Shown here piece after piece: positions 33,613 to 42,784 of a DNA stretch of 64,000 nucleotides (position 1 is the first letter of the stretch; every line of letters begins with the position of its first letter). This stretch comes from Prevotella sp. Its GTDB lineage: Bacteria; Bacteroidota; Bacteroidia; Bacteroidales; Bacteroidaceae. Both the position numbers and the translations under genes were made by a program. The stretch lies in assembly GCA_017561825.1 (NCBI GenBank), contig JAFZBK010000006.1:55246-119245 (forward strand). Direction: 5' to 3'. Below the pieces are notes generated by a model. The model ran no database searches, was not told the DNA's origin, and was given only the letters and a program-made list of their open reading frames with translations.

Positions 33613-34306
33613 TACGTATGAGTTCCCCTATGGGGACATCCCCAACTTCCCTGTATCCACCGTTGAGGGACACTCAGGCAAGCTGATCTTCGGAAAGCTC
33701 GGTAACAAGGATATCATGGCCATGCAGGGCCGCTTCCACTTCTACGAGGGCTACAGCATGAAGGAAGTCACCTTCCCCATCCGTGTGATGTACGAGCTGG
33801 GCATCAAGACCCTCTTCGTGAGCAATGCCTCAGGTGGCATGAACCCATCGTTCAAAATCGGCGACCTGATGATCATCACCGACCATATCAACTTCTTCCC
33901 CGAGCATCCACTGCGTGGTAAGAACTTCCCAACGGGTCCTCGTTTCCCTGATATGCACGAGCCGTACGACCTTGGCTTGGTGGCCGAGGCCGACAAGATT
34001 GCTGAGGAGAAGGGCATCCGTGTGGTGCATGGCGTATATGTAGGCGTACAAGGTCCTACCTTCGAAACGCCCACGGAGTACAGGATGTACCGCGTCTTAG
34101 GCGGTGATGCTGTGGGAATGAGTACGGTACCCGAGGTCATCGTGGCCCGTCATTGCGGCATCAAGGTGTTCGGCGTGTCTGTCATCACCGACCTCGGCGG
34201 CTTCGACGTACCCGTGGCTGTAAGTCATGAGGAGGTGCAGGAAGCAGCCAACAAGGCACAGCCACTGATGACCGAGATCATGCGCGAGATGATCAACCGC
34301 GCTTAA
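33497..34306 (+). CDS. punA: purine nucleoside phosphorylase
   Basis: A 269-residue trimeric-type (family I) purine nucleoside phosphorylase for inosine and guanosine salvage. The ATG at 33497 gives MYEKIQETASWLKQRM; a TTG two codons earlier is possible. Family motifs: phosphate-binding GTGLGQLAS, VEGHSGKL, MQGRFHFYEGYSM, SNASGGMNP with the active-site region, and GVQGPTFETPTEYRMYRVLGG. Its start codon lies inside lpxK, so translation is probably coupled. thiL follows after 15 bp. Confidence 0.94.
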   Translation: MYEKIQETASWLKQRMKTSPTTAIILGTGLGQLASEITDTYEFPYGDIPNFPVSTVEGHSGKLIFGKLGNKDIMAMQGRFHFYEGYSMKEVTFPIRVMYELGIKTLFVSNASGGMNPSFKIGDLMIITDHINFFPEHPLRGKNFPTGPRFPDMHEPYDLGLVAEADKIAEEKGIRVVHGVYVGVQGPTFETPTEYRMYRVLGGDAVGMSTVPEVIVARHCGIKVFGVSVITDLGGFDVPVAVSHEEVQEAANKAQPLMTEIMREMINRA

Positions 34307-34321
34307 ATCAAAGAATAAAAG

Positions 34322-35440
34322 ATGGAAATAGCAAAGATCGGTGAGTTCGGACTGATTGACCGTCTTACCGAAGGAATCAAGCCGCAGAACGTCTCCACCC
34401 TCAAGGGGGTGGGCGACGACTGTGCCGTGATGCACTACCCCGACACGGAGGTGCTGGTAACCACCGACATGCTCATGGAGGGTGTGCATTTCGACCTTAC
34501 CTATATCGATCTGCAGCATTTAGGGTATAAGTCGGCCATGGTGAATATCTCGGATATCTTCGCCATGAACGGAATACCCAGGCAGATGACCGTCAGCTTG
34601 GCACTCAGCAAACGGTTCTCGGTAGAAGACATGGAACTGTTCTACAGCGGACTGCGGATGGCGTGCGACAAATGGAATGTTGACATCGTGGGCGGAGATA
34701 CCACGTCATCACTCACGGGCTTGGCCATCAGCATCACCTGTATCGGCGAGGCACGCAAGGAGGATATCGTGTACCGCAATGGGGCGCAGGATACCGATCT
34801 GATCTGCGTGAGTGGCGATCTGGGGGCAGCCTATATGGGACTGCAGCTGCTGGAGCGTGAGAAGACTGTCTATTACCAGCAGATCGACGAGCTCAACCAG
34901 AAGGTGAAGGCGGCCAAGGCCGACAGTACCTACGAGCAGAAGAAAGAGATGTTCCAGAAGCAGTGGGCACTGACCAAGGATTTCCAGCCTGATTTCTCTG
35001 GTAAGGAATACCTGCTGCAACGACAGCTGAAGCCTGAGGCACGCGGAGATATCATCCGTCAGCTGCGCGAGGCCAATATCCGTCCTACGTCCATGATGGA
35101 CATCAGCGACGGTCTGTCGAGCGAGCTGCTGCACATCTGCAAGCAGTCTGGCACAGGTTGTCGTATCTACGAGAAGAATATACCCATCGACTACCAGACA
35201 GCCGTGATGGCTGAGGAGCTGAATATGAATGTCACCACCTGCGCCATGAACGGAGGTGAGGACTATGAGCTGCTCTTCACGGTGCCCATTGGTGATCACG
35301 AGAAGATCGAGGCCATGGAAGACGTCAAGCTCATCGGACATGTCACACGCAAGGAGCTGGGCATGATGCTGGTGAGCCGCGACGGTCAGGAGTTTGAGAT
35401 TACTGCACAGGGGTGGAACCCGCTTAGAGGTGAGAAGTGA
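34322..35440 (+). CDS. thiL: thiamine-monophosphate kinase
   Basis: A 372-residue ThiL that converts thiamine phosphate to thiamine pyrophosphate. Visible motifs: VGDDCAVM, TTDMLMEGVHFDLTY, GYKSAMVNISDIFAMNG and NVDIVGGDTTSS for metal and ATP binding, MDISDGLSSELLHI and MNGGEDYELLFTV in the second half. It is longer than the usual 310-345 residues because of a charged, helical stretch (about 185-235, QQIDELNQKVKAAKADS onward). The stop TGA at 35438-35440 lies inside a heptamer array, so the last residues (RGEK) are repeat-derived. Last gene of sppA-lpxK-punA-thiL. Confidence 0.92.
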   Translation: MEIAKIGEFGLIDRLTEGIKPQNVSTLKGVGDDCAVMHYPDTEVLVTTDMLMEGVHFDLTYIDLQHLGYKSAMVNISDIFAMNGIPRQMTVSLALSKRFSVEDMELFYSGLRMACDKWNVDIVGGDTTSSLTGLAISITCIGEARKEDIVYRNGAQDTDLICVSGDLGAAYMGLQLLEREKTVYYQQIDELNQKVKAAKADSTYEQKKEMFQKQWALTKDFQPDFSGKEYLLQRQLKPEARGDIIRQLREANIRPTSMMDISDGLSSELLHICKQSGTGCRIYEKNIPIDYQTAVMAEELNMNVTTCAMNGGEDYELLFTVPIGDHEKIEAMEDVKLIGHVTRKELGMMLVSRDGQEFEITAQGWNPLRGEK

Positions 35441-35496
35441 GAAGTGAGAAGTACGATGTAATGGGAAGAAGTTTGAAGTTAGAGGTACGAAGTATT
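35427..35496. repeat. long heptamer array at the thiL stop
   Basis: GAGGTGA, GAAGTGA x2, GAAGTAC, GATGTAA, TGGGAAG, AAGTTTG, AAGTTAG, AGGTACG, AAGTATT: about ten degenerate 7-bp units. The thiL stop codon is part of the second unit. Confidence 0.85.
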
Positions 35497-35571
35497 CTGT
35501 GAAAAAACGTTAAGATTAGAAAGTTTTTCATATTTCAATGTTCTGTTCTCAATTTTATTTGTACCTTTGCA

Positions 35572-35579
35572 CACGCTAA
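35572..35579 (+). promoter_or_regulatory. promoter -7 box of tRNA-Phe
   Basis: TACCTTTG, 11 bp before the tRNA 5' end. Confidence 0.75.
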
Positions 35580-35590
35580 TCAAAACCAAT

Positions 35591-35663
<73 letters not shown>

Positions 35664-35679
35664 CTCCTCCTTTCATTTG

Positions 35680-35713
35680 GCCCCTGTCAGTGATTCGTCG
35701 CTGCAGGGGCTTC
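35680..35713 (+). terminator. possible terminator after tRNA-Phe
   Basis: GCCCCTG (35680-35686) pairs with CAGGGGC (35704-35710), with an inner CAG/CTG. The following TTCCTC tract is only weakly U-rich. Confidence 0.5.
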
Positions 35714-35769
35714 CTCATATAAAACGGATATACAACATAATCATTTAATAACCCTTTCATAACCTAATT

Positions 35770-37971
35770 ATGACAAGAAAAGCTATCTTCTCCATGGTCA
35801 TCCTGACCGTGATGAGCGTACTCCCCACATTTGCCTGGAAAGGTGATATCGTGATGAACACCCCTAACACCTCTTTGGTGATGTATGCCAACGAGGGCGG
35901 AAACCTGCGCTTTGCCTATTACGGCGACAAGCTCAGTAATGCGGAGGTGGAACAGCTGAAAGGCTCTAACATGGATCTGAACCAGACCGCCTATCCGGCC
36001 TTCGGACAGAACGACATGCTCGACCTGCCCGCCATACAGGTGCTGCACTCCGACGGACAGTGGACACTCTACCCCACCGTGGACAATGTATCCACCACCA
36101 CCGAGGGCAATGCCACCGTTACCACGGTTACCATGACCGACAAGCAGTATCCCGTCACGCTGAAGGTGTTCTACAAGGCCTATAGCACCGTGGACATGAT
36201 TGAGACATGGACCGAGATCTCGCACCGTGAGAAGAAAGCCATCACCTTGAAACGCTACGACTCCGGTCATCTGGTCATCCCGCAGGGTAACCTCTATATG
36301 CTCCACATGCATGGCAACTGGAACTCCGAGACCTACCCCACCTGCGAGCCTATCAACCCAGGACTGAAGATCATCCGTAACTCCGACGGTGTGCGCAACG
36401 CCCATAACGATGCGCCTGAGATGATGCTTTCGCTCGATGGTAAGCCGAAGGAGAACAGCGGACGCGTCATCGGTGCCGCCCTCTGTTGGAGCGGTAACTA
36501 CGAGCTGCGCGTGAACAACTCCAGTGATAACCGCTACGCCCATTTCTATGCAGGCATCGATCCGCAGACCGGTGATTATATCCTCGAGCCCAAGGAAGTG
36601 TTCACCACGCCCAAACTGGCCTTCTCGTTCTCTAAGGAAGGACTGAGTGGCGTGTCGCGTAACTTCCACCGTTGGGCACGCTACGAAGGATGGCTGCACC
36701 AGGGCGACCAGACACGTAAGATCCTGCTGAACTCATGGGAAGGTGTGTATTTCGACATCAACGAGGAAGGCATGTTCCAGATGATGGAGGATATCCAGTC
36801 GATGGGCGGCGAGCTCTTCGTGATGGATGACGGATGGTTTGGCGATAAGTACCAGCGCAATGATGATGTGAGCACGTTAGGCGACTGGATGGTTGACAAG
36901 AAGAAGCTGCCCAATGGCGTGGCCTCACTGGTGCGTAAAGCCAAGAGCTTAGGCATCGAGTTCGGCATCTGGATAGAGCCTGAGAGTGCCAACACCAAGA
37001 GCGAGTTCTTTGAGAAGCATCCCGACTGGGTGCTGCAGGAAAAGAACCGCGACCTGAAGCTCGGACGCGGTGGCACACAGATGCTGCTCGACCTCTGTAA
37101 CCCCAAGGTGCAGGACTTCGTCTTCCGGGTAGTGGATGATCTGATGACCGAGAATCCCGAGATCTACTATATCAAGTGGGATGCCAACTGCGCCCTGCAG
37201 AACTTCGGCAGCAACTACCTGCCCGCCAACAAACAGAGTCATCTGTACATCGAGTACCACCGCGGACTCATCAAGACGCTCCAGCGCATCCGCGCCAAAT
37301 ATCCCAAGCTGGTCATCCAGTGCTGCTCCAGCGGTGGCGGACGCGTCAACTACGGTCTGCTGCCCTACTTCGAGGAGTTCTGGACCAGCGATAACAACGA
37401 TCCCTACCAGCGTGTGTTCATCCAGTGGGGCACCAGCTATTTCTTCCCCTCAAACGCCATGGCACAGCATATCGCCCACTCACCTTATTGGAACACGGGA
37501 CGCACCACACCCATCAAGTACCGCACCGACGTAGCGATGTCTGGTCGTTTGGGTATGGAGCTGCAGCCGAGGAAGATGACTGATGAAGAACGTGAGCAAT
37601 GTCGTCGTGCCATCAACGACTACAAGCCGCTGCGCGAGCTCATCCAGTTAGGTAACCTCTACCGTCTCATCTCACCCTACGACAATGAGGGTATCGCCTC
37701 GCTGATGTACACCAACGATGCCAAGACGAAGGCTGTGCTCTTCGCCTATCGCGTACAATACTTATATAATATGAAGACGCCGCGTATCTACCTGGCAGGT
37801 CTTGATGCCAACAAGAACTACCGTCTGCGCGAGCTGAACGTGAAGGTAGGCAGTCAGCCCTCACCTCTCAACGGAAAGGTGTTCAGCGGCAAGCTCCTCA
37901 AGGAGCAGGGTTTGTACCTCCCGCTCCTCAAGGACTATAACAGCTGCGTGTTCGAACTGACGGCTGAATAA
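35770..37971 (+). CDS. secreted GH36 alpha-galactosidase
   Basis: A 733-residue glycoside hydrolase of family 36 that removes terminal alpha-1,6-galactose from raffinose-type sugars and galactomannans. Signal peptide about residues 1-22 (VMSVLPTFA). The N-terminal beta-supersandwich domain is followed by a (beta/alpha)8 barrel with LLNSWEGVYFDINEE and ELFVMDDGWFG. The nucleophile Asp is in YIKWDANC (about residue 470), the acid/base Asp in EEFWTSDNND (about 540), with CSSGGGRVNYGLLPYFE between. A C-terminal beta domain follows. No operon partner or promoter box is evident upstream. Confidence 0.93.
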   Translation: MTRKAIFSMVILTVMSVLPTFAWKGDIVMNTPNTSLVMYANEGGNLRFAYYGDKLSNAEVEQLKGSNMDLNQTAYPAFGQNDMLDLPAIQVLHSDGQWTLYPTVDNVSTTTEGNATVTTVTMTDKQYPVTLKVFYKAYSTVDMIETWTEISHREKKAITLKRYDSGHLVIPQGNLYMLHMHGNWNSETYPTCEPINPGLKIIRNSDGVRNAHNDAPEMMLSLDGKPKENSGRVIGAALCWSGNYELRVNNSSDNRYAHFYAGIDPQTGDYILEPKEVFTTPKLAFSFSKEGLSGVSRNFHRWARYEGWLHQGDQTRKILLNSWEGVYFDINEEGMFQMMEDIQSMGGELFVMDDGWFGDKYQRNDDVSTLGDWMVDKKKLPNGVASLVRKAKSLGIEFGIWIEPESANTKSEFFEKHPDWVLQEKNRDLKLGRGGTQMLLDLCNPKVQDFVFRVVDDLMTENPEIYYIKWDANCALQNFGSNYLPANKQSHLYIEYHRGLIKTLQRIRAKYPKLVIQCCSSGGGRVNYGLLPYFEEFWTSDNNDPYQRVFIQWGTSYFFPSNAMAQHIAHSPYWNTGRTTPIKYRTDVAMSGRLGMELQPRKMTDEEREQCRRAINDYKPLRELIQLGNLYRLISPYDNEGIASLMYTNDAKTKAVLFAYRVQYLYNMKTPRIYLAGLDANKNYRLRELNVKVGSQPSPLNGKVFSGKLLKEQGLYLPLLKDYNSCVFELTAE

Positions 37972-37975
37972 ACAA

Positions 37976-38473
37976 TCAGCGTAGCTCCATGTTCCCTGTG
38001 AACGAGATGGGATCGCGGTTATACGATGACACATCGAGCGTGGAGCTACCGTTATCGAACACCTCCAGGATGTAGCGGTACTGGGCTTCGTCGTTCTCTA
38101 CACCCATCACTACGCGGAACAGTCCTGCCTTGGCCTGGTAAGCCTCGTAGGCGATGAGATGACCCACGAAGTTCAGTCCTTTACCCCCACCATACGGCAC
38201 ATTCCTCACCTCACCGAAATACGGGAGGTAGGAGATGATGGTGTCACCACAGACCTCCAAGGAATAGTCGGTGGTGAGATGACGACTGTTACCGCGGAAC
38301 GGGTGCATCGACTTCATGTTGATCACGAACTGACGACTGGCAAGGTTCTGCTCCACCTTCTGAGCCGCCCACACGCTATACTCCTCTTTTGTCACCTGCT
38401 TTCCGTCGATGGTGTAAGAGGCGCACGACACCATCGCGATGGTCGTTACTAATAATACAATATACTTTTTCAT
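37976..38473 (-). CDS. DUF4251-like lipoprotein
   Basis: A 165-residue lipoprotein with signal peptide MKKYIVLLVTTIAMVSC (lipobox MVSC at residues 14-17). The mature part resembles the DUF4251 family of Bacteroidetes, with the conserved DYSLEVCGDTIISYLPYFGE and VPYGGGKGLNF segments and further beta strands to the C-terminus. No function is known for this family. The gene is convergent with the GH36 gene (4-bp gap between stops). Confidence 0.75.
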   Translation of the reverse strand: MKKYIVLLVTTIAMVSCASYTIDGKQVTKEEYSVWAAQKVEQNLASRQFVINMKSMHPFRGNSRHLTTDYSLEVCGDTIISYLPYFGEVRNVPYGGGKGLNFVGHLIAYEAYQAKAGLFRVVMGVENDEAQYRYILEVFDNGSSTLDVSSYNRDPISFTGNMELR

Positions 38474-38540
38474 ACGGTTAGTGTTATTAAGGGTATATAA
38501 TTATAGCTTTCAATACGATCGTTTTCAGAGAAAATGATGC

Positions 38541-39599
38541 TTACAGCACCGGCAATAGGAACTCCCAGATGATATCCATATAGGGCTGATAGAGCGACGA
38601 TGAAGTGGTGAGCACCAGTACGGCATCCCTGTCGGGGAACATCATGAAATACTGTCCAGCATAGCCGTCGGCGCGATACGCGTTATGACGGCACATCCAC
38701 ATCTGGTATCCGTAGCCCTGCACCCATTCGTTATTGTTCTTATTCAGTCCCACCTTCTCCAGGTCCTCGAAGCGCGTACCAGAGGGAGCCGACGGCACCT
38801 GATAGCTCGACATCTCCTTGAGCCATGCGGCAGGAACAAGCTGCTTACCGTTCCACTTTCCCTTCTGCAGGAACAGCTGTCCCATCTTGGCCATATCCTC
38901 GGTCTTCAGCATCAAGCCCCATCCGCCGCAGTTCACGCCCTGCGGACTCTCATCCCAATGCGGGCGGGCGATATGCAGGGGCTGGAACAGTCGTGTGTCC
39001 AGATAGTCGATCAACTTCTCGCCCGTCACCTTCTGCACGATTTCCGCAAGCATATAGGTACCCATCGAGTTATACAGGTAATACTCACCCGGCTTATGCA
39101 GCACGGGCCATGCCAGGAAGGCCTTCGCCCAGTCCGACTGTCCTCGGCGGTTACATTCCGTATCATGTCCGCACGTCATCGTCAGCAGGTCGCGTACCGT
39201 CATCGCCTTCAGGTTCTCGCTCGGCGAAGCAGGCAGCTTGTCGGGGAAGAATTTGATCACAGGGTCATTCAGGTTCAGTTTCCCCTCGTTGATGGCCAGT
39301 CCTACGGCCGTTGCCGTGAACGTCTTGCTCACCGAATGCATGGCATGGGGCCGCTCGGCCGACTGTCCGTTGAACCATTTCTCGTACACCACCTTACCGT
39401 GTTTCAGGATCATGACACTGTGAATGGAAATCGAATCAGGTTTCACAGGACGCGTCTGTGTGGCTTTTACAAACGCATCCACTGCCGCCTCCACCTTTGA
39501 AGGAGTCGTTGTTCTTGGCAGGTTCACGATCTCTTGCTGTGCCTTGCAACCTGTCAACAACAGGATGACCAGTGCGATAAATGGAATACCTCTTCTCAT
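38541..39599 (-). CDS. serine hydrolase of the beta-lactamase (class C) fold
   Basis: A 352-residue lipoprotein in the beta-lactamase/esterase/D-aminopeptidase superfamily. The start at 39599 (MRRGIPFIALVILLLTGC) gives a proper lipobox. The catalytic SxxK is in HAMHSVSKTFTA, the Tyr motif in YYLYNSMGTYML, and a GYQMWMC/DGYAGQYF stretch stands near the third active-site region. Substrate cannot be told; peptide or ester hydrolysis is as likely as beta-lactam resistance. It starts 32 bp after the stop of the M6 protease gene on the same strand, with a heptamer array filling the junction, so cotranscription is likely. Confidence 0.85.
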   Translation of the reverse strand: MRRGIPFIALVILLLTGCKAQQEIVNLPRTTTPSKVEAAVDAFVKATQTRPVKPDSISIHSVMILKHGKVVYEKWFNGQSAERPHAMHSVSKTFTATAVGLAINEGKLNLNDPVIKFFPDKLPASPSENLKAMTVRDLLTMTCGHDTECNRRGQSDWAKAFLAWPVLHKPGEYYLYNSMGTYMLAEIVQKVTGEKLIDYLDTRLFQPLHIARPHWDESPQGVNCGGWGLMLKTEDMAKMGQLFLQKGKWNGKQLVPAAWLKEMSSYQVPSAPSGTRFEDLEKVGLNKNNNEWVQGYGYQMWMCRHNAYRADGYAGQYFMMFPDRDAVLVLTTSSSLYQPYMDIIWEFLLPVL

Positions 39600-39625
39600 A
39601 TTTTCTTTATTTATAGTGTAATCAT

Positions 39626-39660
39626 AATTCTTCATTCTTCATTCTTAATTCTTAATTTCT
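39626..39660. repeat. heptamer array at the M6 protease stop
   Basis: AATTCTT, CATTCTT x2, AATTCTT, AATTTCT: five units. The stop codon of the M6 protease and its last residues (RIKNEE) are made of this array. Confidence 0.9.
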
Positions 39661-41236
39661 TCCTCCCTTCATACAGATAAATCCCCGACTTGCTCGGCTT
39701 CCCCGCAAGTCGGCGCCCATCAATCGTGTACCAGTTCTCCCATTGACCTTCGACCGAGTCCCTTTGACCTTCGACCTTCGACCTTTGACCATCATCTTGA
39801 AGCGAAGCCTCATTAATGCCCGTTGTTTCCATCGTGAAATCAAAGGATACGGTACCATCATCAGCAACACGTATATTGGAAATCGATTTCCCGAATTGCG
39901 TACTGCCTTCGGCATTTTCGTTGAACATCACCACAGTGGGAACAGAAGTATCTGTCAGGCAATCGTTCTCAGTCTCTGTAGCGCTGTCGCACCAGGGATA
40001 GGGAGAAGTGCTGAGATGCCTGTTGTACAACAACTGTTCCTGATCGACATATTGCAGCTCGTCCTTTTCGTGCGGATAGAGTTTGTCCCAATCTTCGTAG
40101 TCCAGATTGTCGGCATGAACAATGTCGTATCGAAAATGATTATCCTTTACATTGATCGTGTTATTGCGCCAGCTCTTTTCAGAGTAATCGATATGGAAGA
40201 TGAGGAGTCCGCTGCCAGGAATAGCCGCATCCCATCCCTTGCGCTGACGGTTCTCCAAGAGCAGATACTCGGTGTCGGTATGGTGGATGATGTACGACGT
40301 ACCGCCGTCTGAAAGCGATTCCATGCCACTGATGGTTGTGGTCGCATCAAGTTCCACTGGTGTCGCCCAGCCCAGATACATCTTCTCCATGGCCGTAAGG
40401 TTGGGCGGGCACCAGCCCCAGTTCGTGTAATTCCCTCCGTCCATGAGGTCGAACTCGTCGCAGACCGAGAAGAATGATGAACTAGATGTAGGATATACAT
40501 CGGGCAGAGCGAGGCAGTGGGAATACTCATGACAGATGGTACCGATACCGTTCTTCATCCCATTTCCCCATAGTTCACCGCTACTCGAGGAGAAGTTTAT
40601 CTTCAGTCCGTCGGGAGTCGTATGTTCTCTTATCAATCCCGTATTGGGCCAGATAAAGCCCGACGCCTGGTTTCCCGAAAGACTGGCAAACACCACCACC
40701 ACCTGATCAATGTAACCGTTATCATCCCAGTCGTAAGGTGTATAATCCATGTCAGAATGCTCGGCTATCATCATTTCGATAGCATCCCCTATTTCATCGT
40801 CACCATAATTATAAGCCCCCTTTTTCTTGGCGGTACCCTGTACCTGGTAAGGCCCCATGATGTCAAACTGTAGATTGCAAATACCGCCCGACTGGTCGCG
40901 GAAGTAGTCGGCTACACAGCCAGGACCGATGCCTTCATTGTAGCCCTGCTCGTTGAAGAGCCGGTCGTAGTATTCATGGGGGTTCTCGCAACTGAACGTG
41001 GAGTCGCTGAACTCCATCAGTATAACCAGTTGCCTATAGATACGCGTGGCATCCCATTCCTTGGGGGTAAACAGTATCGAATAATCGTCGCTGCGGGTTT
41101 CTGGCTCGCCGCCCAGGTTCCTCATACAACCCATGCGCCTTGGGAACAGATCATCGTTCTGTGCCTGTACGTTCATGGTGACCATCATAGTGGTTATGAC
41201 AATCAGCAATAATTTTCTTATCACTTGTATTTTCAT
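39632..41236 (-). CDS. secreted M6-family metalloprotease
   Basis: A 534-residue secreted protease of the M6 (immune inhibitor A-like) family. The start MKIQVIRKLLL at 41236 gives a signal peptide ending VQAQ. The zinc site HEYSHCLALPD (HExxHxxxxxD) is intact, with a downstream DLMDGGNYTNWGWCPPNL Met-turn-like region. Calcium-like acidic loops (DYTPYDWDDNGYID) precede it. The C-terminus WYTIDGRRLAGKPSKSG and following strand resemble a sorting tail. Just before this tail a heptamer array adds about 16 residues (GQRSKVEGQRDSVEGQ), and the extreme C-terminus derives from a second array. Secreted, likely for digestion of protein. Confidence 0.88.
   Translation of the reverse strand: MKIQVIRKLLLIVITTMMVTMNVQAQNDDLFPRRMGCMRNLGGEPETRSDDYSILFTPKEWDATRIYRQLVILMEFSDSTFSCENPHEYYDRLFNEQGYNEGIGPGCVADYFRDQSGGICNLQFDIMGPYQVQGTAKKKGAYNYGDDEIGDAIEMMIAEHSDMDYTPYDWDDNGYIDQVVVVFASLSGNQASGFIWPNTGLIREHTTPDGLKINFSSSSGELWGNGMKNGIGTICHEYSHCLALPDVYPTSSSSFFSVCDEFDLMDGGNYTNWGWCPPNLTAMEKMYLGWATPVELDATTTISGMESLSDGGTSYIIHHTDTEYLLLENRQRKGWDAAIPGSGLLIFHIDYSEKSWRNNTINVKDNHFRYDIVHADNLDYEDWDKLYPHEKDELQYVDQEQLLYNRHLSTSPYPWCDSATETENDCLTDTSVPTVVMFNENAEGSTQFGKSISNIRVADDGTVSFDFTMETTGINEASLQDDGQRSKVEGQRDSVEGQWENWYTIDGRRLAGKPSKSGIYLYEGRKKLRIKNEE
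39743..39791. repeat. heptamer array in the M6 protease gene
   Basis: TTGACCT, TCGACCG, AGTCCCT, TTGACCT, TCGACCT, TCGACCT, TTGACCA: seven units read in frame. The units match the array at 62-117. Confidence 0.92.
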
Positions 41237-41261
41237 GAGGTTATTTGTTCCAAATCCGCTA

Positions 41262-41269
41262 CAAATATA
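41262..41269 (-). promoter_or_regulatory. promoter -7 box of the M6 protease gene
   Basis: TATATTTG on the minus strand, 25 bp before the ATG at 41236. Confidence 0.7.
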
Positions 41270-41332
41270 ACGATTATTTCGCAATAGACAATAAAAATGC
41301 GCCTGAAATTATCGGCATAAGAAAAGAATGTG

Positions 41333-41340
41333 TATATTTG
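41333..41340 (+). promoter_or_regulatory. promoter -7 box of the CE15 gene
   Basis: TATATTTG followed by CAGAAAAG, 19 bp before the ATG at 41360. Confidence 0.7.
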
Positions 41341-41359
41341 CAGAAAAGATCATATGGTT

Positions 41360-42718
41360 ATGAAAACTTGGAAGTACTTGGTAGGGATCATGCTGATGAC
41401 TTGCATCCCGTTTACAGCGAATGCACAAAGGATGGGATTCGGTGGCGGAAACCGCCAGAATCAGGACAGTCTGCGTAAGATTGCGGCAGCCGACTATGCC
41501 GATATGCTGGCTAAGGTGGGTGTAGGACAGCCCCGCGAAGGTCGTCAGCCCAACAGTCAGGACGAGAGCAAGCACCCCAACTACGATGAGCTCACGGCCA
41601 ACCCCTACCCTTTCTACCCTGATCCGCTCATAACGGAAAGTGGCAAGAAGGTAACCAGCGCCAAGATGTGGAAAAAGGTGCGCCGCCCGGAGATTGTTCG
41701 TCTGTTCGAGGATAATGTCTATGGTCGCATACCTGCCAATGTGCCTGGCGTGAAATGGGAGGTGACCAACGAGGAGAAACGTGACTATGCAGGAACGCAG
41801 GTGGTTATCCGTTATCTCAAAGGCGTGGTCGATAACGCCAGCTATCCCTCCATCAAGGTGGAGATTCAGGCCAATGTGGTATATCCAGAAGGTAAACAGA
41901 ACATACCTGTCATCATCGAGTTCGGATTCGGAGGCGGTGATCCCCTCCGCACCTTTGGCGGAGGCGTGTCGTGGAAGCAGATGGTGATCGAACGTGGCTG
42001 GGCTGCCGCCACCATCAACCCCTCGTCCATCCAAGCCGATTCAGGCTCAGGACTCACCAACGGCATCATCGGTTTGTGCAACAAGGGTGAGCACCGTCAG
42101 CCAACCGACTGGGGTTCGCTGCGTGCATGGGGTTGGGGATTGTCGCGCTTGATTGACTATTTCGAGGCCGACAAGACCTTCGATGCCACCAAGTGCGCCA
42201 TCGAGGGCGTCTCGCGTTATGGCAAGGCTTCGCTCGTGGCCATGGCATTCGATGAGCGCGTCGCAGCAGGCTTCATCGCCTCATCGGGTAAGGCTGGCGC
42301 AGCAGGCTGGCGTCGCGACTGTGGTGAGAGCATCGGCAATATCGTCTCGCACGAGGAATACCACTGGGTGTGCGGCAACCTGATCAAATACGGTACAGAC
42401 CCGATGACGGAGAACGACCTGCCCGTGGATCAGCACGAGCTCATAGCCCTCTGTGCTCCACGTGCCTGTTTCATCTCTACCGGCAGTTGGAACGGTGACA
42501 AATGGCAGGATGTGGTGGGCTCGTTCATCTCGGCCTCAAAGGCATCACCCGTCTATGAGTTGTTCGGCTATAAGGGCGTTGGCACCGATCTCTTCCCTGG
42601 AATGGACAACGGATTGATGGAAGGTCGCCTCACCTATCGTCAGCACCATGGCGGTCATGAAGCAGGTCCTAACTGGCCCTACTTCCTCGACTTCTTTGAG
42701 CGGGAAATGGTAAGATAG
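41360..42718 (+). CDS. CE15 glucuronoyl esterase
   Basis: A 452-residue secreted carbohydrate esterase of family 15, which cuts the ester between glucuronic acid on xylan and lignin alcohols. The ATG at 41360 (MKTWKYLVGIMLMTC) gives a signal peptide ending TANAQ; a second ATG two codons earlier is possible. The alpha/beta-hydrolase core shows IPVIIEFGFGGGDP, the nucleophile Ser in EGVSRYGKASL (about residue 285), CAPRACFISTGSWNGDKW and the catalytic His in QHHGGHEAGPNWPYF (about 430). The family is typical of gut and rumen degraders of lignified plant walls. Its own promoter, divergent from the M6 protease. Confidence 0.9.
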   Translation: MKTWKYLVGIMLMTCIPFTANAQRMGFGGGNRQNQDSLRKIAAADYADMLAKVGVGQPREGRQPNSQDESKHPNYDELTANPYPFYPDPLITESGKKVTSAKMWKKVRRPEIVRLFEDNVYGRIPANVPGVKWEVTNEEKRDYAGTQVVIRYLKGVVDNASYPSIKVEIQANVVYPEGKQNIPVIIEFGFGGGDPLRTFGGGVSWKQMVIERGWAAATINPSSIQADSGSGLTNGIIGLCNKGEHRQPTDWGSLRAWGWGLSRLIDYFEADKTFDATKCAIEGVSRYGKASLVAMAFDERVAAGFIASSGKAGAAGWRRDCGESIGNIVSHEEYHWVCGNLIKYGTDPMTENDLPVDQHELIALCAPRACFISTGSWNGDKWQDVVGSFISASKASPVYELFGYKGVGTDLFPGMDNGLMEGRLTYRQHHGGHEAGPNWPYFLDFFEREMVR

Positions 42719-42784
42719 GATGTAACAGGTTCATATATGTATTCAAAAACATGCATCCATGCATGTTTCAATTGATTTACCCCC

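Noticed and set aside
35764-36699. 311-codon open frame on the minus strand
   Set aside because: Antisense to the GH36 alpha-galactosidase N-terminus; no start signal or promoter.
38541-39599. True class C beta-lactamase (ampC)
   Set aside because: Only the general SxxK fold is supported; lipoprotein anchor and motif context fit the wider serine hydrolase group and no ampR-like regulator is adjacent.
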